Assembly: GCF_001429785.1 (NCBI RefSeq)
Contig: NZ_LMJF01000001.1
Coordinates: 1,409,878-1,473,877, forward strand
Length of the DNA stretch: 64,000 nt
Direction of reading: 5' to 3'
DNA from: Lysobacter sp. Root916
Lineage (GTDB): Bacteria > Pseudomonadota > Gammaproteobacteria > Xanthomonadales > Xanthomonadaceae
Shown here: piece after piece, positions 6,885-15,250 of the stretch
Position numbering within the stretch: the first letter of the stretch is position 1
Layout of the letters: each line of letters opens with the position of its first letter
Position numbers and translations under genes: made by a program
Notes under the pieces: model-generated
The model's database searches: none
The model's input: only the letters and a program-made list of their open reading frames with translations
Told to the model about the DNA's origin: nothing

Positions 6885-8162
6885 TCAGGCCATGACCCGC
6901 GCTTCGCGCTGCTGCTGCGCGACCGCGGGCGCCTGTTCCAGCTTCTGGCGCTGCTGTGCGTCCTGCTGCATCTGGAACGTCGACTGCTCCAGCGGTTGCG
7001 CGCCGGCCTGAGCCTTGTCCACATGCGCACGGTGATGGCCCGGATCGGTCAGCCCGCCCTGCACTGCGAACAAGCCGGTGCCGTTGGTGCTCAGCGCGAC
7101 GTGGTCGATGCGGTTGAGGCCGCCGACCTTGGCTTCGAAGGTCAGCGTGGCCGCGGCGCGCTCGAGTTCGGCATGGCTCTTGAAGCCGGCCTGCGGGCCC
7201 AGCTTCTCCAGCCCGCCCACCGCCTGCTTGAACATGGCGTGGTCCGGGTGCGCGGGATTGGACAGCAACGGCGTCTGCTCGGCCTTCTTCAACGCGCCCA
7301 GGGTCTTGGGACCGGCGATGCCGTCGTCGGTCAGACCGTGCGCGCGCTGGAACGCCTGCAGCGCTTGCTTGGTGCTGGCGCCGAAGTCGGCGTCGGGCTT
7401 CAGCGCATGGCCCTTGCCGTCGTGGTAGCCCAGCTTGTTCAGCGATTCCTGCAACGCGCGGATCTCGGCGCCCTGCTCGCCCGAACGCAGCACGCCGTCG
7501 GCCGACGCGCGCGGCGGCGCGTGCTTGACCGGCTCGGCGGCGGGACGCTCGTGCGAGGTCACCGGCGCCGCGACCGGCGTCGGCGTGGCCTGGCCCTTGG
7601 TCGGATAACGATCGGCGGTGATCACGCCGGTGTCGATATCGCGGATGTACTGCTTGAGCTTGTCGAGATGATTGGCGTTGAAGTCGATATGGGTGTGGGT
7701 CGGATAGGCGTCGAGCTTGCCGCCGCCCATGCCGGACTGGATGCCCATCGGCTGACCGTACTTGATGTGGTCGCCGTCCTTGAGGCCAGATCCGCGCAGA
7801 TCCATGTGGCGGACCTGGGCGATCATCTCGCCGTCGGGCAGCTTGTCGTAGATCTTCACCAGACCGCTGTTCTTCTCGATCTTGATGTAACCCTCGGCCG
7901 GAGCCGGCGTGCGCAGGCCTTCCTTGCTGCCCTTGTCGTCGAGCAGGATGAAGTCCTTGGACACGAACACGTGCCCTTCTTTGGAATGCGCGACCTTGCC
8001 GTTCGAGGACAGCACTTCCTGATTGTGGCCGCCCACCACCTGGTAGTGGCGCCCCGGCTCCTTGCCCTTCTTGCTGGGATGATGGATTTCGAGATCTTCG
8101 TACGAATGCACAGCTTCACGACCCTTCGGGCCGCTCTCAACGATCGTGTACTTACCGCCCAC
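6885..8162 (-). CDS. X-T4SS effector: M23-like peptidase domain, PG-binding, XVIPCD
   Basis: A 425-residue effector candidate. Residues about 90-165 resemble the second half of an M23/LytM metalloendopeptidase: a basic strand with VRHMDL (His119, in place of YAHL), KDGDHIKYGQPMGIQSG, then THTHIDF (His156 and His158, the HxH zinc pair). The usual upstream HxxxD ligand motif is not obvious in the first 90 residues, so the metal site may be divergent. PG_binding_1 spans residues 222-293 and the XVIPCD residues 299-405. The likely role is cleavage of peptidoglycan cross-links in rival cells. The lipoprotein at 8211-8825 precedes it by 48 bases and is the presumed immunity partner. Confidence 0.82.
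   Translation of the reverse strand: MGGKYTIVESGPKGREAVHSYEDLEIHHPSKKGKEPGRHYQVVGGHNQEVLSSNGKVAHSKEGHVFVSKDFILLDDKGSKEGLRTPAPAEGYIKIEKNSGLVKIYDKLPDGEMIAQVRHMDLRGSGLKDGDHIKYGQPMGIQSGMGGGKLDAYPTHTHIDFNANHLDKLKQYIRDIDTGVITADRYPTKGQATPTPVAAPVTSHERPAAEPVKHAPPRASADGVLRSGEQGAEIRALQESLNKLGYHDGKGHALKPDADFGASTKQALQAFQRAHGLTDDGIAGPKTLGALKKAEQTPLLSNPAHPDHAMFKQAVGGLEKLGPQAGFKSHAELERAAATLTFEAKVGGLNRIDHVALSTNGTGLFAVQGGLTDPGHHRAHVDKAQAGAQPLEQSTFQMQQDAQQRQKLEQAPAVAQQQREARVMA
6936..7499. repeat. PG-binding/XVIPCD coding repeat, copy 2
   Basis: Second copy of the delivery-module DNA shared with 4785-5348. Protein identity over about 185 residues is very high, with differences such as KDDGVAG/TDDGIAG and ERIDHV/NRIDHV. 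The third effector (2524-3852) has a clearly more diverged version. Confidence 0.8.
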
Positions 8163-8210
8163 GAGACACCTCCGTATTTTCTCGGAACAAAGAAGAAAAC
8201 CCGCGCTGGA

Positions 8211-8825
8211 TCAGCGCAGGTCCTGCGTCAGGTACCAGCACTTGTCGCGCAACTCGAAGACGTAGGCGCCACGGTCGCCGACCGTTCGCACCAGGTTGTC
8301 TTCGGCATCGAATTCGGCCTTCACGTACTCGACCTGAGCGGTCTTGTCCTTGGGCTTGATATCGATATCGAGTCGCGGATAGTCGCCCGGCTCCTTGATG
8401 GCCGGGTCCAGGTACACCCACCGGTAATCGACGGCGCCGATCCTGAAGTCGCGATAGCCGGCCTTGGCGACGCTGCGGGCGTCTTGCTTGGGCGCGGCGT
8501 AACGGCCGATCCGCACGTCCGCCCAGGTATAGGCGTTGCGTACGGAAGCGGAGTCGACGTAAGCCTCGAAGAACTCGCGGAACCCATCGGGCGTACAGGC
8601 CGATTCGGGCAACGAAGGATCGGGCAGGACCGTAGCGGCCGGTGCGGCGCTGTCGGTGACGGGCGGGGTTTGAGCAGGCGGAGCGACCGTGTCGGAGGCG
8701 CCAGGCGCAGCGGCGGTGGCTGCGGTGACGGGGTCGTCCTTGGGTGCGGCCGGCGCATGTGACGCCGAATCGCAGGCGCTGAGCATGCATAGCAACAGCG
8801 CAAAGGGAACGAGTTGTAGCTTCAT
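8211..8825 (-). CDS. periplasmic lipoprotein, probable immunity protein to M23-like effector
   Basis: 204 residues from ATG 8825 (AGAGG seven bases upstream), with lipobox LSAC (Cys18) followed by a 55-residue Ala/Pro/Thr linker. The C-terminal domain (about residues 75-204) has DGFREFFEAYVDSASVRNAY, then a beta-rich stretch ending in DKCWYLTQDLR. The DGFxxFFxxYV pattern occurs in small NTF2-like or DUF-type lipoproteins, but I cannot assign a family. It sits directly upstream of a peptidoglycan-targeting effector with the same orientation. Immunity is inferred from this context. Two hairpins lie in its leader. Confidence 0.7.
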   Translation of the reverse strand: MKLQLVPFALLLCMLSACDSASHAPAAPKDDPVTAATAAAPGASDTVAPPAQTPPVTDSAAPAATVLPDPSLPESACTPDGFREFFEAYVDSASVRNAYTWADVRIGRYAAPKQDARSVAKAGYRDFRIGAVDYRWVYLDPAIKEPGDYPRLDIDIKPKDKTAQVEYVKAEFDAEDNLVRTVGDRGAYVFELRDKCWYLTQDLR

Positions 8826-9132
8826 GCAAACCTCTACGCCACGTCGAAAACTCCGACGCGGCGTCTCCTGGTGCCTTCGGCCGCGCGGCCTGAGGGCACG
8901 TTGTCCGTCGGCGGATGCCGGCGGTGTAACTCCTCGGAGCATCGATTGCAGGATCGCCGCGACATCCTAGTCACGACTGTGCGATCGCGCCCCTTGATCT
9001 AGCGCTGCGGGCGGTGTGGACCGAAGTCCGCCAACGCGCCGCCTACGACTACTTTACCGCATCCGGCGGCGAATCCGTCGCCACCGGTTTGAGCCTATGC
9101 TCGCCTCAATACCGCCAAATCGCAAGCGCCGC
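8826..9132 (-). other. non-coding leader between DUF4189 gene and first lipoprotein
   Basis: A 307-base spacer without a credible gene. Two hairpins lie close to the lipoprotein start. The first, 8836-8864, has arms ACGCCACGTCG and CGACGCGGCGT with one mismatch. The second, 8871-8899, has GTGCCTTC/GAGGGCAC arms capped by GGCC-GCGC-GGCC. They could end the virB transcript or shape the start of the effector-module transcript. No clear promoter was identified. Confidence 0.45.
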
Positions 9133-9642
9133 TCAGTACTGCACCGGGTAGCTGCAGCCCGAATAGTAGATCTGGCAGTCGCCGGTGTTCTGACCGCAGA
9201 CCTGCAGCGCCTCGCCGGCCGCCGCGTCCACCGAAGCGCCGCTGCGCATGGCCGCGAAGCTGGCGCCCCAGGCGACCACGCCACAGCCGTTGCCCCAGGA
9301 AAGCAGATTTTTCTTACAACTGCTGTCGTCGCCGCCGTTGGCGCGGCATTGCGCGATCGCGGCCTTCTCCGCCTTGCGGGTGTTGGCCATGTTCGACGCC
9401 GTGCCGAGCTTGCCACGGGTGTAGTCGATCGACATCGCGCCGAAACGCGACTGCCATTGCGGGCCGCGCGGTTGCGACGGCTGGCCCGCGCTGGGCGCGC
9501 CCAAACCGTAACCGGGCTGCGGTACGCAGATCGGTCCCGGCGCCTGGCCGATGGGGGCCAGGCCGGCGGGACAACCCTGCTCCGCGCGCGCCCAGCCGGA
9601 ACTCGCGAGTCCAAGCAGGAGCACACAACACCAAGCTTTCAT
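9133..9642 (-). CDS. secreted DUF4189 protein in T4SS locus
   Basis: 169 residues with a signal peptide (cleavage after about residue 20, WARA-EQG), then a Pro/Gly/Gln linker and a DUF4189-type domain from about residue 60. This domain contains FGAMSIDYTRGKLGTASN, KAEKAAIAQCRANGG, CGVVAWG and several Cys residues (CQIYYSGCSYP). It lies 21 bases after virB6 and is followed by the effector modules. DUF4189 proteins are commonly found in Xanthomonadales T4SS loci, but their role is not established. A periplasmic accessory or an additional protective protein are both possible. Confidence 0.75.
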   Translation of the reverse strand: MKAWCCVLLLGLASSGWARAEQGCPAGLAPIGQAPGPICVPQPGYGLGAPSAGQPSQPRGPQWQSRFGAMSIDYTRGKLGTASNMANTRKAEKAAIAQCRANGGDDSSCKKNLLSWGNGCGVVAWGASFAAMRSGASVDAAAGEALQVCGQNTGDCQIYYSGCSYPVQY

Positions 9643-9663
9643 CCTTAACCACCTCCCTATGAA

Positions 9664-10887
9664 TTAGCGCGTGCCTGGGGTGACGTTCGGAGTAGGTTTA
9701 ATGGTGTCGGTATGAGTGGGAGATGAACCTGGCCGCCCGGTCGCCGCGCCCTGTTGCAGCGATGGGTTCGGCGCGCCACCGCCCTGCCCACCTTGGGCGC
9801 CCGGCACGTAACCCGGCTGACCGCCGCCGCCACCGCCGCCGTAGGTCGGCGTGGTCGGACGATAGCCCGCGCTGCCGGCGTAGCCCGGGGGCATGCCGGC
9901 GCCTGGCGCGGCCGAACCGGCGCCGCCCATGCTGTTGTAGGCGCTGGGCGTACCGAGCAGGCCCTGGAAGAACATCGCGGCCATCGGCGGTGCGCTGACG
10001 ATCAGGATGGTGAGGATCAGGCCCATGCCGCCTTGCTGCATGGCCTGGCTGGTCATACCGTCGCTGAAGTCGCTGCCCATCAACCTGCCCGCCAAGGCGG
10101 TTGTCCAGAAGGCTGCCGATACGCGCGTAACCATCTCCAGGGCTATCGACACCATCGCGCTTAGGACCGCCATCGAGAATAGCGTTCCTATGCCGTAGTA
10201 AAGCCATTTAGTGAATAGCTGTTTTGTCTGGTCGAACAGCAAACACAATATGAATATCGGCCCGAAGCCGACGAACATCGCCATCGCGATCTCGTAGAGC
10301 AGCAGCATGGTGCCGCTGACGATCGCGGGCCCGCCCGTACCCATGCCGACGAACCACATGGCGCGGTTCTTGTCGTCGTCCAGGGTCGGGTCCCGGACCA
10401 CGTCGATCATGTCGATACTGGTCAAGGCCACCTGCATCCAGGCCAGGCTCTTGTCGATCTGGTCCTCGATCTTGGTGTCCTTGCCGGTGACGATCCAATG
10501 GATTTCCTTGTTCAGGTCCTCCGTGAAGAACGTATGCATGTTGGTGCCGAACGCGGCCATCGAGGTGGCCACGCCGATGATGAAGGCGGCGCGCAACGAA
10601 TTGCTCACCAAGGCCATCATCGGTTCGCGCGAGATGCCGGTCACGATGCGATAGCCCTGCACCAGGATCCACAGCGTCATCGCGGTGAGGGCGATAGCGC
10701 CCACCCACGTCATGGCGTTGGTCATCATGCCGACGCCGAACTTTTGGATCTCCTCGCGCAGATAGGCCAGGATCAGGCGGAAGAAGACGAAATCCCCCAC
10801 CGACTGTACCTGCGGATTGAGCCAATCCAGCCAGTTGCCGATGCTGCCCTTCAGCCAATCACCCACGATTTCGATTCCCCTGCTCAT
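9664..10887 (-). CDS. virB6: VirB6, T4SS inner-membrane channel component
   Basis: A 407-residue polytopic membrane protein with about six hydrophobic segments between residues 45 and 320 (for example VGAIALTAMTLWILVQGY, AMAMFVGFGPIFILCLLF, GLILTILIVSAPPMAAMFF). The core segment around FVGFGPIFILCLLFDQTKQLFTKW is the conserved VirB6/TrbL signature. Residues about 325-407 form a Gly/Pro/Thr-rich unstructured tail with a run of seven Gly. VirB6 forms the base of the inner-membrane complex and contacts the substrate. It follows virB5 in the same direction after a 143-base spacer. Confidence 0.92.
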   Translation of the reverse strand: MSRGIEIVGDWLKGSIGNWLDWLNPQVQSVGDFVFFRLILAYLREEIQKFGVGMMTNAMTWVGAIALTAMTLWILVQGYRIVTGISREPMMALVSNSLRAAFIIGVATSMAAFGTNMHTFFTEDLNKEIHWIVTGKDTKIEDQIDKSLAWMQVALTSIDMIDVVRDPTLDDDKNRAMWFVGMGTGGPAIVSGTMLLLYEIAMAMFVGFGPIFILCLLFDQTKQLFTKWLYYGIGTLFSMAVLSAMVSIALEMVTRVSAAFWTTALAGRLMGSDFSDGMTSQAMQQGGMGLILTILIVSAPPMAAMFFQGLLGTPSAYNSMGGAGSAAPGAGMPPGYAGSAGYRPTTPTYGGGGGGGQPGYVPGAQGGQGGGAPNPSLQQGAATGRPGSSPTHTDTIKPTPNVTPGTR

Positions 10888-11030
10888 CTGCGCGCCTATC
10901 TGCCTGTCGGGTCATTGCCGCTGGCCTGCCCCTGTTCACCCACCGCACCGAACCCATCGGCGCAGACTCACTACCGGCCGACGAAGCAGCGGGCCGCTAA
11001 GGGCCCGGCCGCTCCAGCCGTTCCCCTAAC

Positions 11031-11828
11031 TCAGTTGCCGACCTTCAGCGCCGTCGCCAGCGCGCCGGTCTTGACCAGCGAACCCAGGATGGTCTGCTGA
11101 CCCTTCATCGCCTTGTAGGCCAGCGTGCGCTGGTTCTCTTCCATGGTGGCGATGTAGACGTCGTAGGTCTGCATCTGGCCCTGCCAGATCTGGAACTTCA
11201 GCGCCAGGTCGTTGGAGATTTCGTTGGACGAGCTGTCCACCGCCGCCACGTTGCCCTGGGTGTTGCTGGAGTTGCGACGGGTGTTGACCGTCTTCAGCAT
11301 GTTCTGCATCTGCGGCGCGACGTTCATGACGAACTCGACCGTGTAGTTGTACTTCTCGTTGCGAGCGCGACGGATGTTGACGCAGATTTCCTTCTGCTTG
11401 GCCACCCAGTCGCCGGCCGGATCCAGGCCGATCATGCTCAGCAGGCCGCTGACGCTGAGGCCGCCGCCGCCGCGGTTGCAGGATTCCTCGACCAGGTAGG
11501 TGTTGGCGTTGACCTTGGTCCAGGTGGTGCCGTTGGGCATGGAGACGGAGCTGAGCAGGCTCTGCATGTTGATCAGCTGCTGCTTCATGTGGTTGAGCTG
11601 ATCGAGCCAGCTCTTGGCGTCGTTCGCGTAAGCCGCGGTATCGGCGAAGCGCTGCGAGTAGGTGTTGATCTGATTCAGGATGCTCTGGATCAGGTTCGGA
11701 CCGACCTCGACCACCGGCCCCATGGCGCTGCCGTTGCCGGCGGCCAGCGAGCAGGTCAGGAGGATGCTGGCGAGCGCCAGCTTCTTGGACTTGCGGCCGT
11801 TGGCCTGGTTATTGCGCTTGATGATCAT
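11031..11828 (-). CDS. virB5: VirB5-like minor pilin
   Basis: 265 residues. A basic N-terminus and hydrophobic stretch (LALASILLTCSLAAGNGSA, cleavage near residue 35) act as a signal peptide. The mature part is alpha-helical with QSILNQINTYSQRFADTAAY and a long C-terminal helix rich in Gln, Asn and Thr, as in VirB5/TraC proteins at the pilus tip. Two Cys residues flank a Gly-rich loop (ESCNRGGGG, EICVNIRR). Its position between virB4 and virB6 supports the assignment, because VirB5 sequences diverge strongly. Confidence 0.85.
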   Translation of the reverse strand: MIIKRNNQANGRKSKKLALASILLTCSLAAGNGSAMGPVVEVGPNLIQSILNQINTYSQRFADTAAYANDAKSWLDQLNHMKQQLINMQSLLSSVSMPNGTTWTKVNANTYLVEESCNRGGGGLSVSGLLSMIGLDPAGDWVAKQKEICVNIRRARNEKYNYTVEFVMNVAPQMQNMLKTVNTRRNSSNTQGNVAAVDSSSNEISNDLALKFQIWQGQMQTYDVYIATMEENQRTLAYKAMKGQQTILGSLVKTGALATALKVGN

Positions 11829-11903
11829 GGTGAAGTTCCTCTTCGATGGCAGGTAGCGGTGCGTCGTTGTCGTTCGCGTGCTGCGTGAATCCGTGTGGGG
11901 GGA

Positions 11904-14363
11904 TCAGGCCGTGGCCTGTTGCGGTCGGTCGGTACTGGTCGCCTTGCCTTTGCCCGAGCCCTTGCGATTGGCGTAGAACGAGGCGAGCCATTGCTCCGGA
12001 CGCAGTTCGTCGACCGTGATTCCGGCGCGACCGGCTTCGGTCTGAAGCACGTTGTGCATGATTTCGATGTTGTCGGTGGAGGCAGAGATCACCGCCAGCG
12101 AGTCGTCCAGGCCGCGCAGGTTGAGCTGGCAGACCGTGGCCGCGTGGCCTTGCTTGACCAGGAAGCAGCGCGAACGCTCGTCCAGGCTCTTGACCACCTG
12201 GTACTCCGAGTCGGTCAGCTTGAGGCCTTCCATGTAGTCCTCGCGGCTGGCGTTCGGGTTCGGCAGCAGGATCAGGGTCGCGGTCTGCTCGATCAGCGAG
12301 GCCGAGATGTCGCTGGCCAGCGCGTCTTCCGGGCTCTGGGTGGCGAAGATGCCCAGGCCGTTCTGCTTACGGATGGTCTTCTGCTTGTTCTTGGCGAATT
12401 CCTTGAGGCCGCCGGAGCCATCCAGGATCTTCCAGAACTCGTCCATCACGTAGATCAGCGGGCGGCCGTCGATCAGCTCCTCGAGGCGGTGCAGCAGGTA
12501 ATTGATCACCGGCACGCGCACTTCGGGGTTGTCGATCACATCGGTGTAGTCGAAACCGATGATGTTGGCCTTCTCGAGATTGATGGTGTCGACCGGGTTG
12601 TCGAACACCCAGCCCAGCGAATTGCCCGCGGTCCACTTGCGCATGCGCGCGAACAGACCGTCGTCGCCCATGTTGGGCAAGCTCTTCTGCAGGTTGGTCA
12701 TGCTGCGCAGGTGCTTGGGCGTGTCAAGCATGTTCTCGACCGCGCGGAAGATGTCCTCGTCCTCGCGCGCCGAGTACTGGGTCTTGCCGCACAGCACCTT
12801 GATCAGGTCGGCCAGGAACTGGGTGTTGGCCTCGTTGCGCTCGCACTGCAACGGGTTGAAGCCGGTCGGCTGGCCGTTTTCCAGCGCCAGGTAGTTGCCG
12901 CCGCAGGCGCGCACGAAGATCTCGGCGCCGCGGTCCTTGTCGAAGAAGAAGATCGTCGGCGTCGGCTTGAGCTTCTGCACCTGGCTCAACAGGAAGTTGA
13001 TCAGCGCGGTCTTACCGGTACCGGACTTGCCGATCACCATGGTGTTGGCGATCGCCTTCTCGCCCAGCGAATTCTCGGCCGGGTGAGTGGCGTGGAAATT
13101 GAAGTAGTACGGCTGGCCGTTGGTGGTCTGCAGCGTGGTGACGCACTCGCCCCAGGGGTTGTTCTCCTTCTTGCCGGTCGCGAAGTTGTGCAGCGGCGAC
13201 AGGCCGAGGAAGTTCAGCGAGCTGACGTTGGCCAGACGCGTGCGGTACTGCCAGTTGCCGGGGAACTGCGCGTAGAACGACGCGGTCACGGCCAGGTCTT
13301 CCTTGGCCGAGACGAAGCCGGCGTTGGACAGCTCGGCGCGCGCCATCGCGATGTTGTTGGCCAGCTTCTCCTGGCTTTCGGCGAACAGGCAGATGGTGAA
13401 GTGGTACTCGCCGAGCACGAAGTTGCCCGAGGCCAGCTGGTCCATCGCCATGTCGAGTTCGACGATCTGGCTGACCGCCTTGTCGCCGGACGAAATCATC
13501 ATGCCCTTGGTGCGGTCGAGCACCTTGAGCGCGTCCTGGCGGCCCATCGGACTGAACGAGTGCGTGATCACGTACTCGAAGTCCAGATACTTCATGCCGT
13601 TGAGGATGCCGGGATAGGTGCCGTCGGTGTACTCCTTGACGTTGAGCATCGCACCGAAGTGGTTGACGCCGGTCGGAGTGTTGACGACGAAATCGCCGGT
13701 CTTGGCCGAGAACATCAGCCGGCTGACCGGCAGATAGCTCGGGATCGGCGCCGGCAGCACCGGCACCGGCTCGTCGATGCGGTTGAGCAGATAACCGAAG
13801 AATTCCAGCGCCTCGGAGAACACGATGCCGTTCTTGGCCTCGTACATGCCCAGGCGGTACGGGGCGTAGTCCTTCAGCACGGCCTCGACGTTGCTGGCCA
13901 GCTCGAGGATCTTGGCCACGGCCTGATCCTGCTGGTCCTGCAACTGGGCGGCGCTGGTGGACTTCTCGACGAAGCGCTTACCCGACACGATCGGCCGGTA
14001 CATCATCGTCATGTACAGCTCGTTCTGCATCAGCTTGGCGCCCGACAGCGTGGTGAAGTACGCGTCGGACATATCCTGATTGAACTGCTGGTCGAACTTG
14101 GCGCCGCCCTGGACGCGGCGCTTGCGGCGCACGTCGTGGACCCAGAACGCGACGTTGGTGAAATCGGGCGCGCGCAGCGTCTGCAGCATGCGGTTGAACG
14201 TGTTGTGGCGGTGCTCGATCTCCCATTCCTCGCGACCGACGAAGGGCAGTCCGCCCAGGCTCCACACGAGCATGTAATCGCCGCCCGTGGTCTTGATGAC
14301 GGTCGGGGACACATGCGTGGACAGCGGAATGAAATCGCTGATGGGCGTATCGGGAGTCAGCAT
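11904..14363 (-). CDS. virB4: VirB4, T4SS ATPase
   Basis: An 819-residue CagE/TrbE/VirB family ATPase that powers pilus assembly and substrate transfer at the inner membrane. Walker A VIGKSGTGKTALINF lies near residues 440-455 and Walker B IYVMDEFWKIL near residues 625-635. The FATQSPEDALASDI segment follows. Length is normal for the family. The gene starts at ATG 14363 and is separated from virB3 by 141 bases. A long open frame exists on the opposite strand throughout but is an artefact of GC bias. Confidence 0.96.
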   Translation of the reverse strand: MLTPDTPISDFIPLSTHVSPTVIKTTGGDYMLVWSLGGLPFVGREEWEIEHRHNTFNRMLQTLRAPDFTNVAFWVHDVRRKRRVQGGAKFDQQFNQDMSDAYFTTLSGAKLMQNELYMTMMYRPIVSGKRFVEKSTSAAQLQDQQDQAVAKILELASNVEAVLKDYAPYRLGMYEAKNGIVFSEALEFFGYLLNRIDEPVPVLPAPIPSYLPVSRLMFSAKTGDFVVNTPTGVNHFGAMLNVKEYTDGTYPGILNGMKYLDFEYVITHSFSPMGRQDALKVLDRTKGMMISSGDKAVSQIVELDMAMDQLASGNFVLGEYHFTICLFAESQEKLANNIAMARAELSNAGFVSAKEDLAVTASFYAQFPGNWQYRTRLANVSSLNFLGLSPLHNFATGKKENNPWGECVTTLQTTNGQPYYFNFHATHPAENSLGEKAIANTMVIGKSGTGKTALINFLLSQVQKLKPTPTIFFFDKDRGAEIFVRACGGNYLALENGQPTGFNPLQCERNEANTQFLADLIKVLCGKTQYSAREDEDIFRAVENMLDTPKHLRSMTNLQKSLPNMGDDGLFARMRKWTAGNSLGWVFDNPVDTINLEKANIIGFDYTDVIDNPEVRVPVINYLLHRLEELIDGRPLIYVMDEFWKILDGSGGLKEFAKNKQKTIRKQNGLGIFATQSPEDALASDISASLIEQTATLILLPNPNASREDYMEGLKLTDSEYQVVKSLDERSRCFLVKQGHAATVCQLNLRGLDDSLAVISASTDNIEIMHNVLQTEAGRAGITVDELRPEQWLASFYANRKGSGKGKATSTDRPQQATA

Positions 14364-14504
14364 GGCGTACTGGGTCTGCTCTGAAGTCGGACGGGCTATG
14401 GATCGATCACCTGCCGCCGGCGCGATGCCTTGCGGCTACGCGACCGTCGGGACCTGCAAACCCGTGCGCCATCGCGGTCGGACCGCGATGGCGCCGGGGG
14501 CGTT

Positions 14505-14813
14505 TCACTTCCGCTTGTCGCCCGAGCCGCGGTAGGTGTTCTGAGTGAACACCCACATGCCCGAGTGGTGCTGCAGATTGCGCATGCGGAAGCGGAACTT
14601 CCAACGCAGGCTGAGCAAGCGGAAGATCATTTCGTCGCGTCGTGTCATTTGCCGCATCACGAAGATGACGAACGGCAACAACGCGATGCAAAACATGTTG
14701 ACGTACATCGTCAACACGATGACCGCGCCCGCACCGATGGCGAAGGGGATGTAGGGCACCCCCAGGAACATCGCCGGCCGCGTGCAGCCGCGGAATAACA
14801 CGTTCTTATGCAT
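14505..14813 (-). CDS. virB3: VirB3, T4SS inner-membrane protein
   Basis: 102 residues: an N-terminal segment with LFRGCTRPAMFLGVPYIPF, two hydrophobic helices (residues about 15-55, AIGAGAVIVLTMYVNMFCIALLPFVIF) and a basic C-terminal part (MRNLQHHSGMWVF). The TRPAM.LGVP pattern is typical of VirB3, which associates with VirB4 at the base of the channel. It overlaps the end of virB2 by 8 bases, indicating translational coupling. Confidence 0.92.
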   Translation of the reverse strand: MHKNVLFRGCTRPAMFLGVPYIPFAIGAGAVIVLTMYVNMFCIALLPFVIFVMRQMTRRDEMIFRLLSLRWKFRFRMRNLQHHSGMWVFTQNTYRGSGDKRK

Positions 14814-15177
14814 AGGACGCGCTGAGGATGGTCAGCATCACGCCCGAACCGACGTCTTCCGGGATGATCATCTTGGCGATCTGAGCGGCCGCACCGATCA
14901 CGAACGCGCCGACCAGGATCGGCAGCATGTCCATGATGCGCTTGTTGGCGAACGCGATCTGATAGCCGGTGTAGATCAGAGCCATGGTGACGACGGCGAC
15001 GGAAGCGATGTTCAGGAGACCGTTGATGTTGTTGATGAAGCCCTTCACGCGGCCCGTAGCGTCGGCGCCGCCGCCGCTCTGAGCGAACGCGATGTCCGGC
15101 ACGAGCAGCATGCCGACGAACAGGGCCGCCATGACGAAGGACGTGAAGATGGTCTTGAGGTGCGCGTTGGAGTTCAT
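14806..15177 (-). CDS. virB2: VirB2 major pilin
   Basis: A 123-residue pilin precursor. A long signal sequence ends at about residue 32 (PDIAFAQ-SGGG). The mature pilin has two hydrophobic helices (LNIASVAVVTMALIYTGYQIAF and LPILVGAFVIGAAAQIAKMI) separated by a short basic loop (ANKRIMD), as in the VirB2/TrbC family. It overlaps virB3 by 8 bases. It starts 73 bases after virB1 ends. Confidence 0.92.
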   Translation of the reverse strand: MNSNAHLKTIFTSFVMAALFVGMLLVPDIAFAQSGGGADATGRVKGFINNINGLLNIASVAVVTMALIYTGYQIAFANKRIMDMLPILVGAFVIGAAAQIAKMIIPEDVGSGVMLTILSASYA

Positions 15178-15250
15178 GGATAGATCCCTCTTTCGATTGA
15201 CAACGATTTGAATGGTGAAACTAGCTTCGGTTCAAACTACAAGCGGCACG

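Noticed and set aside
11895-14384. 829-codon open frame on the plus strand opposite virB4
   Set aside because: It mirrors virB4 codons in a GC-rich genome, has no known motif, and virB4 is certain from Walker motifs and length.
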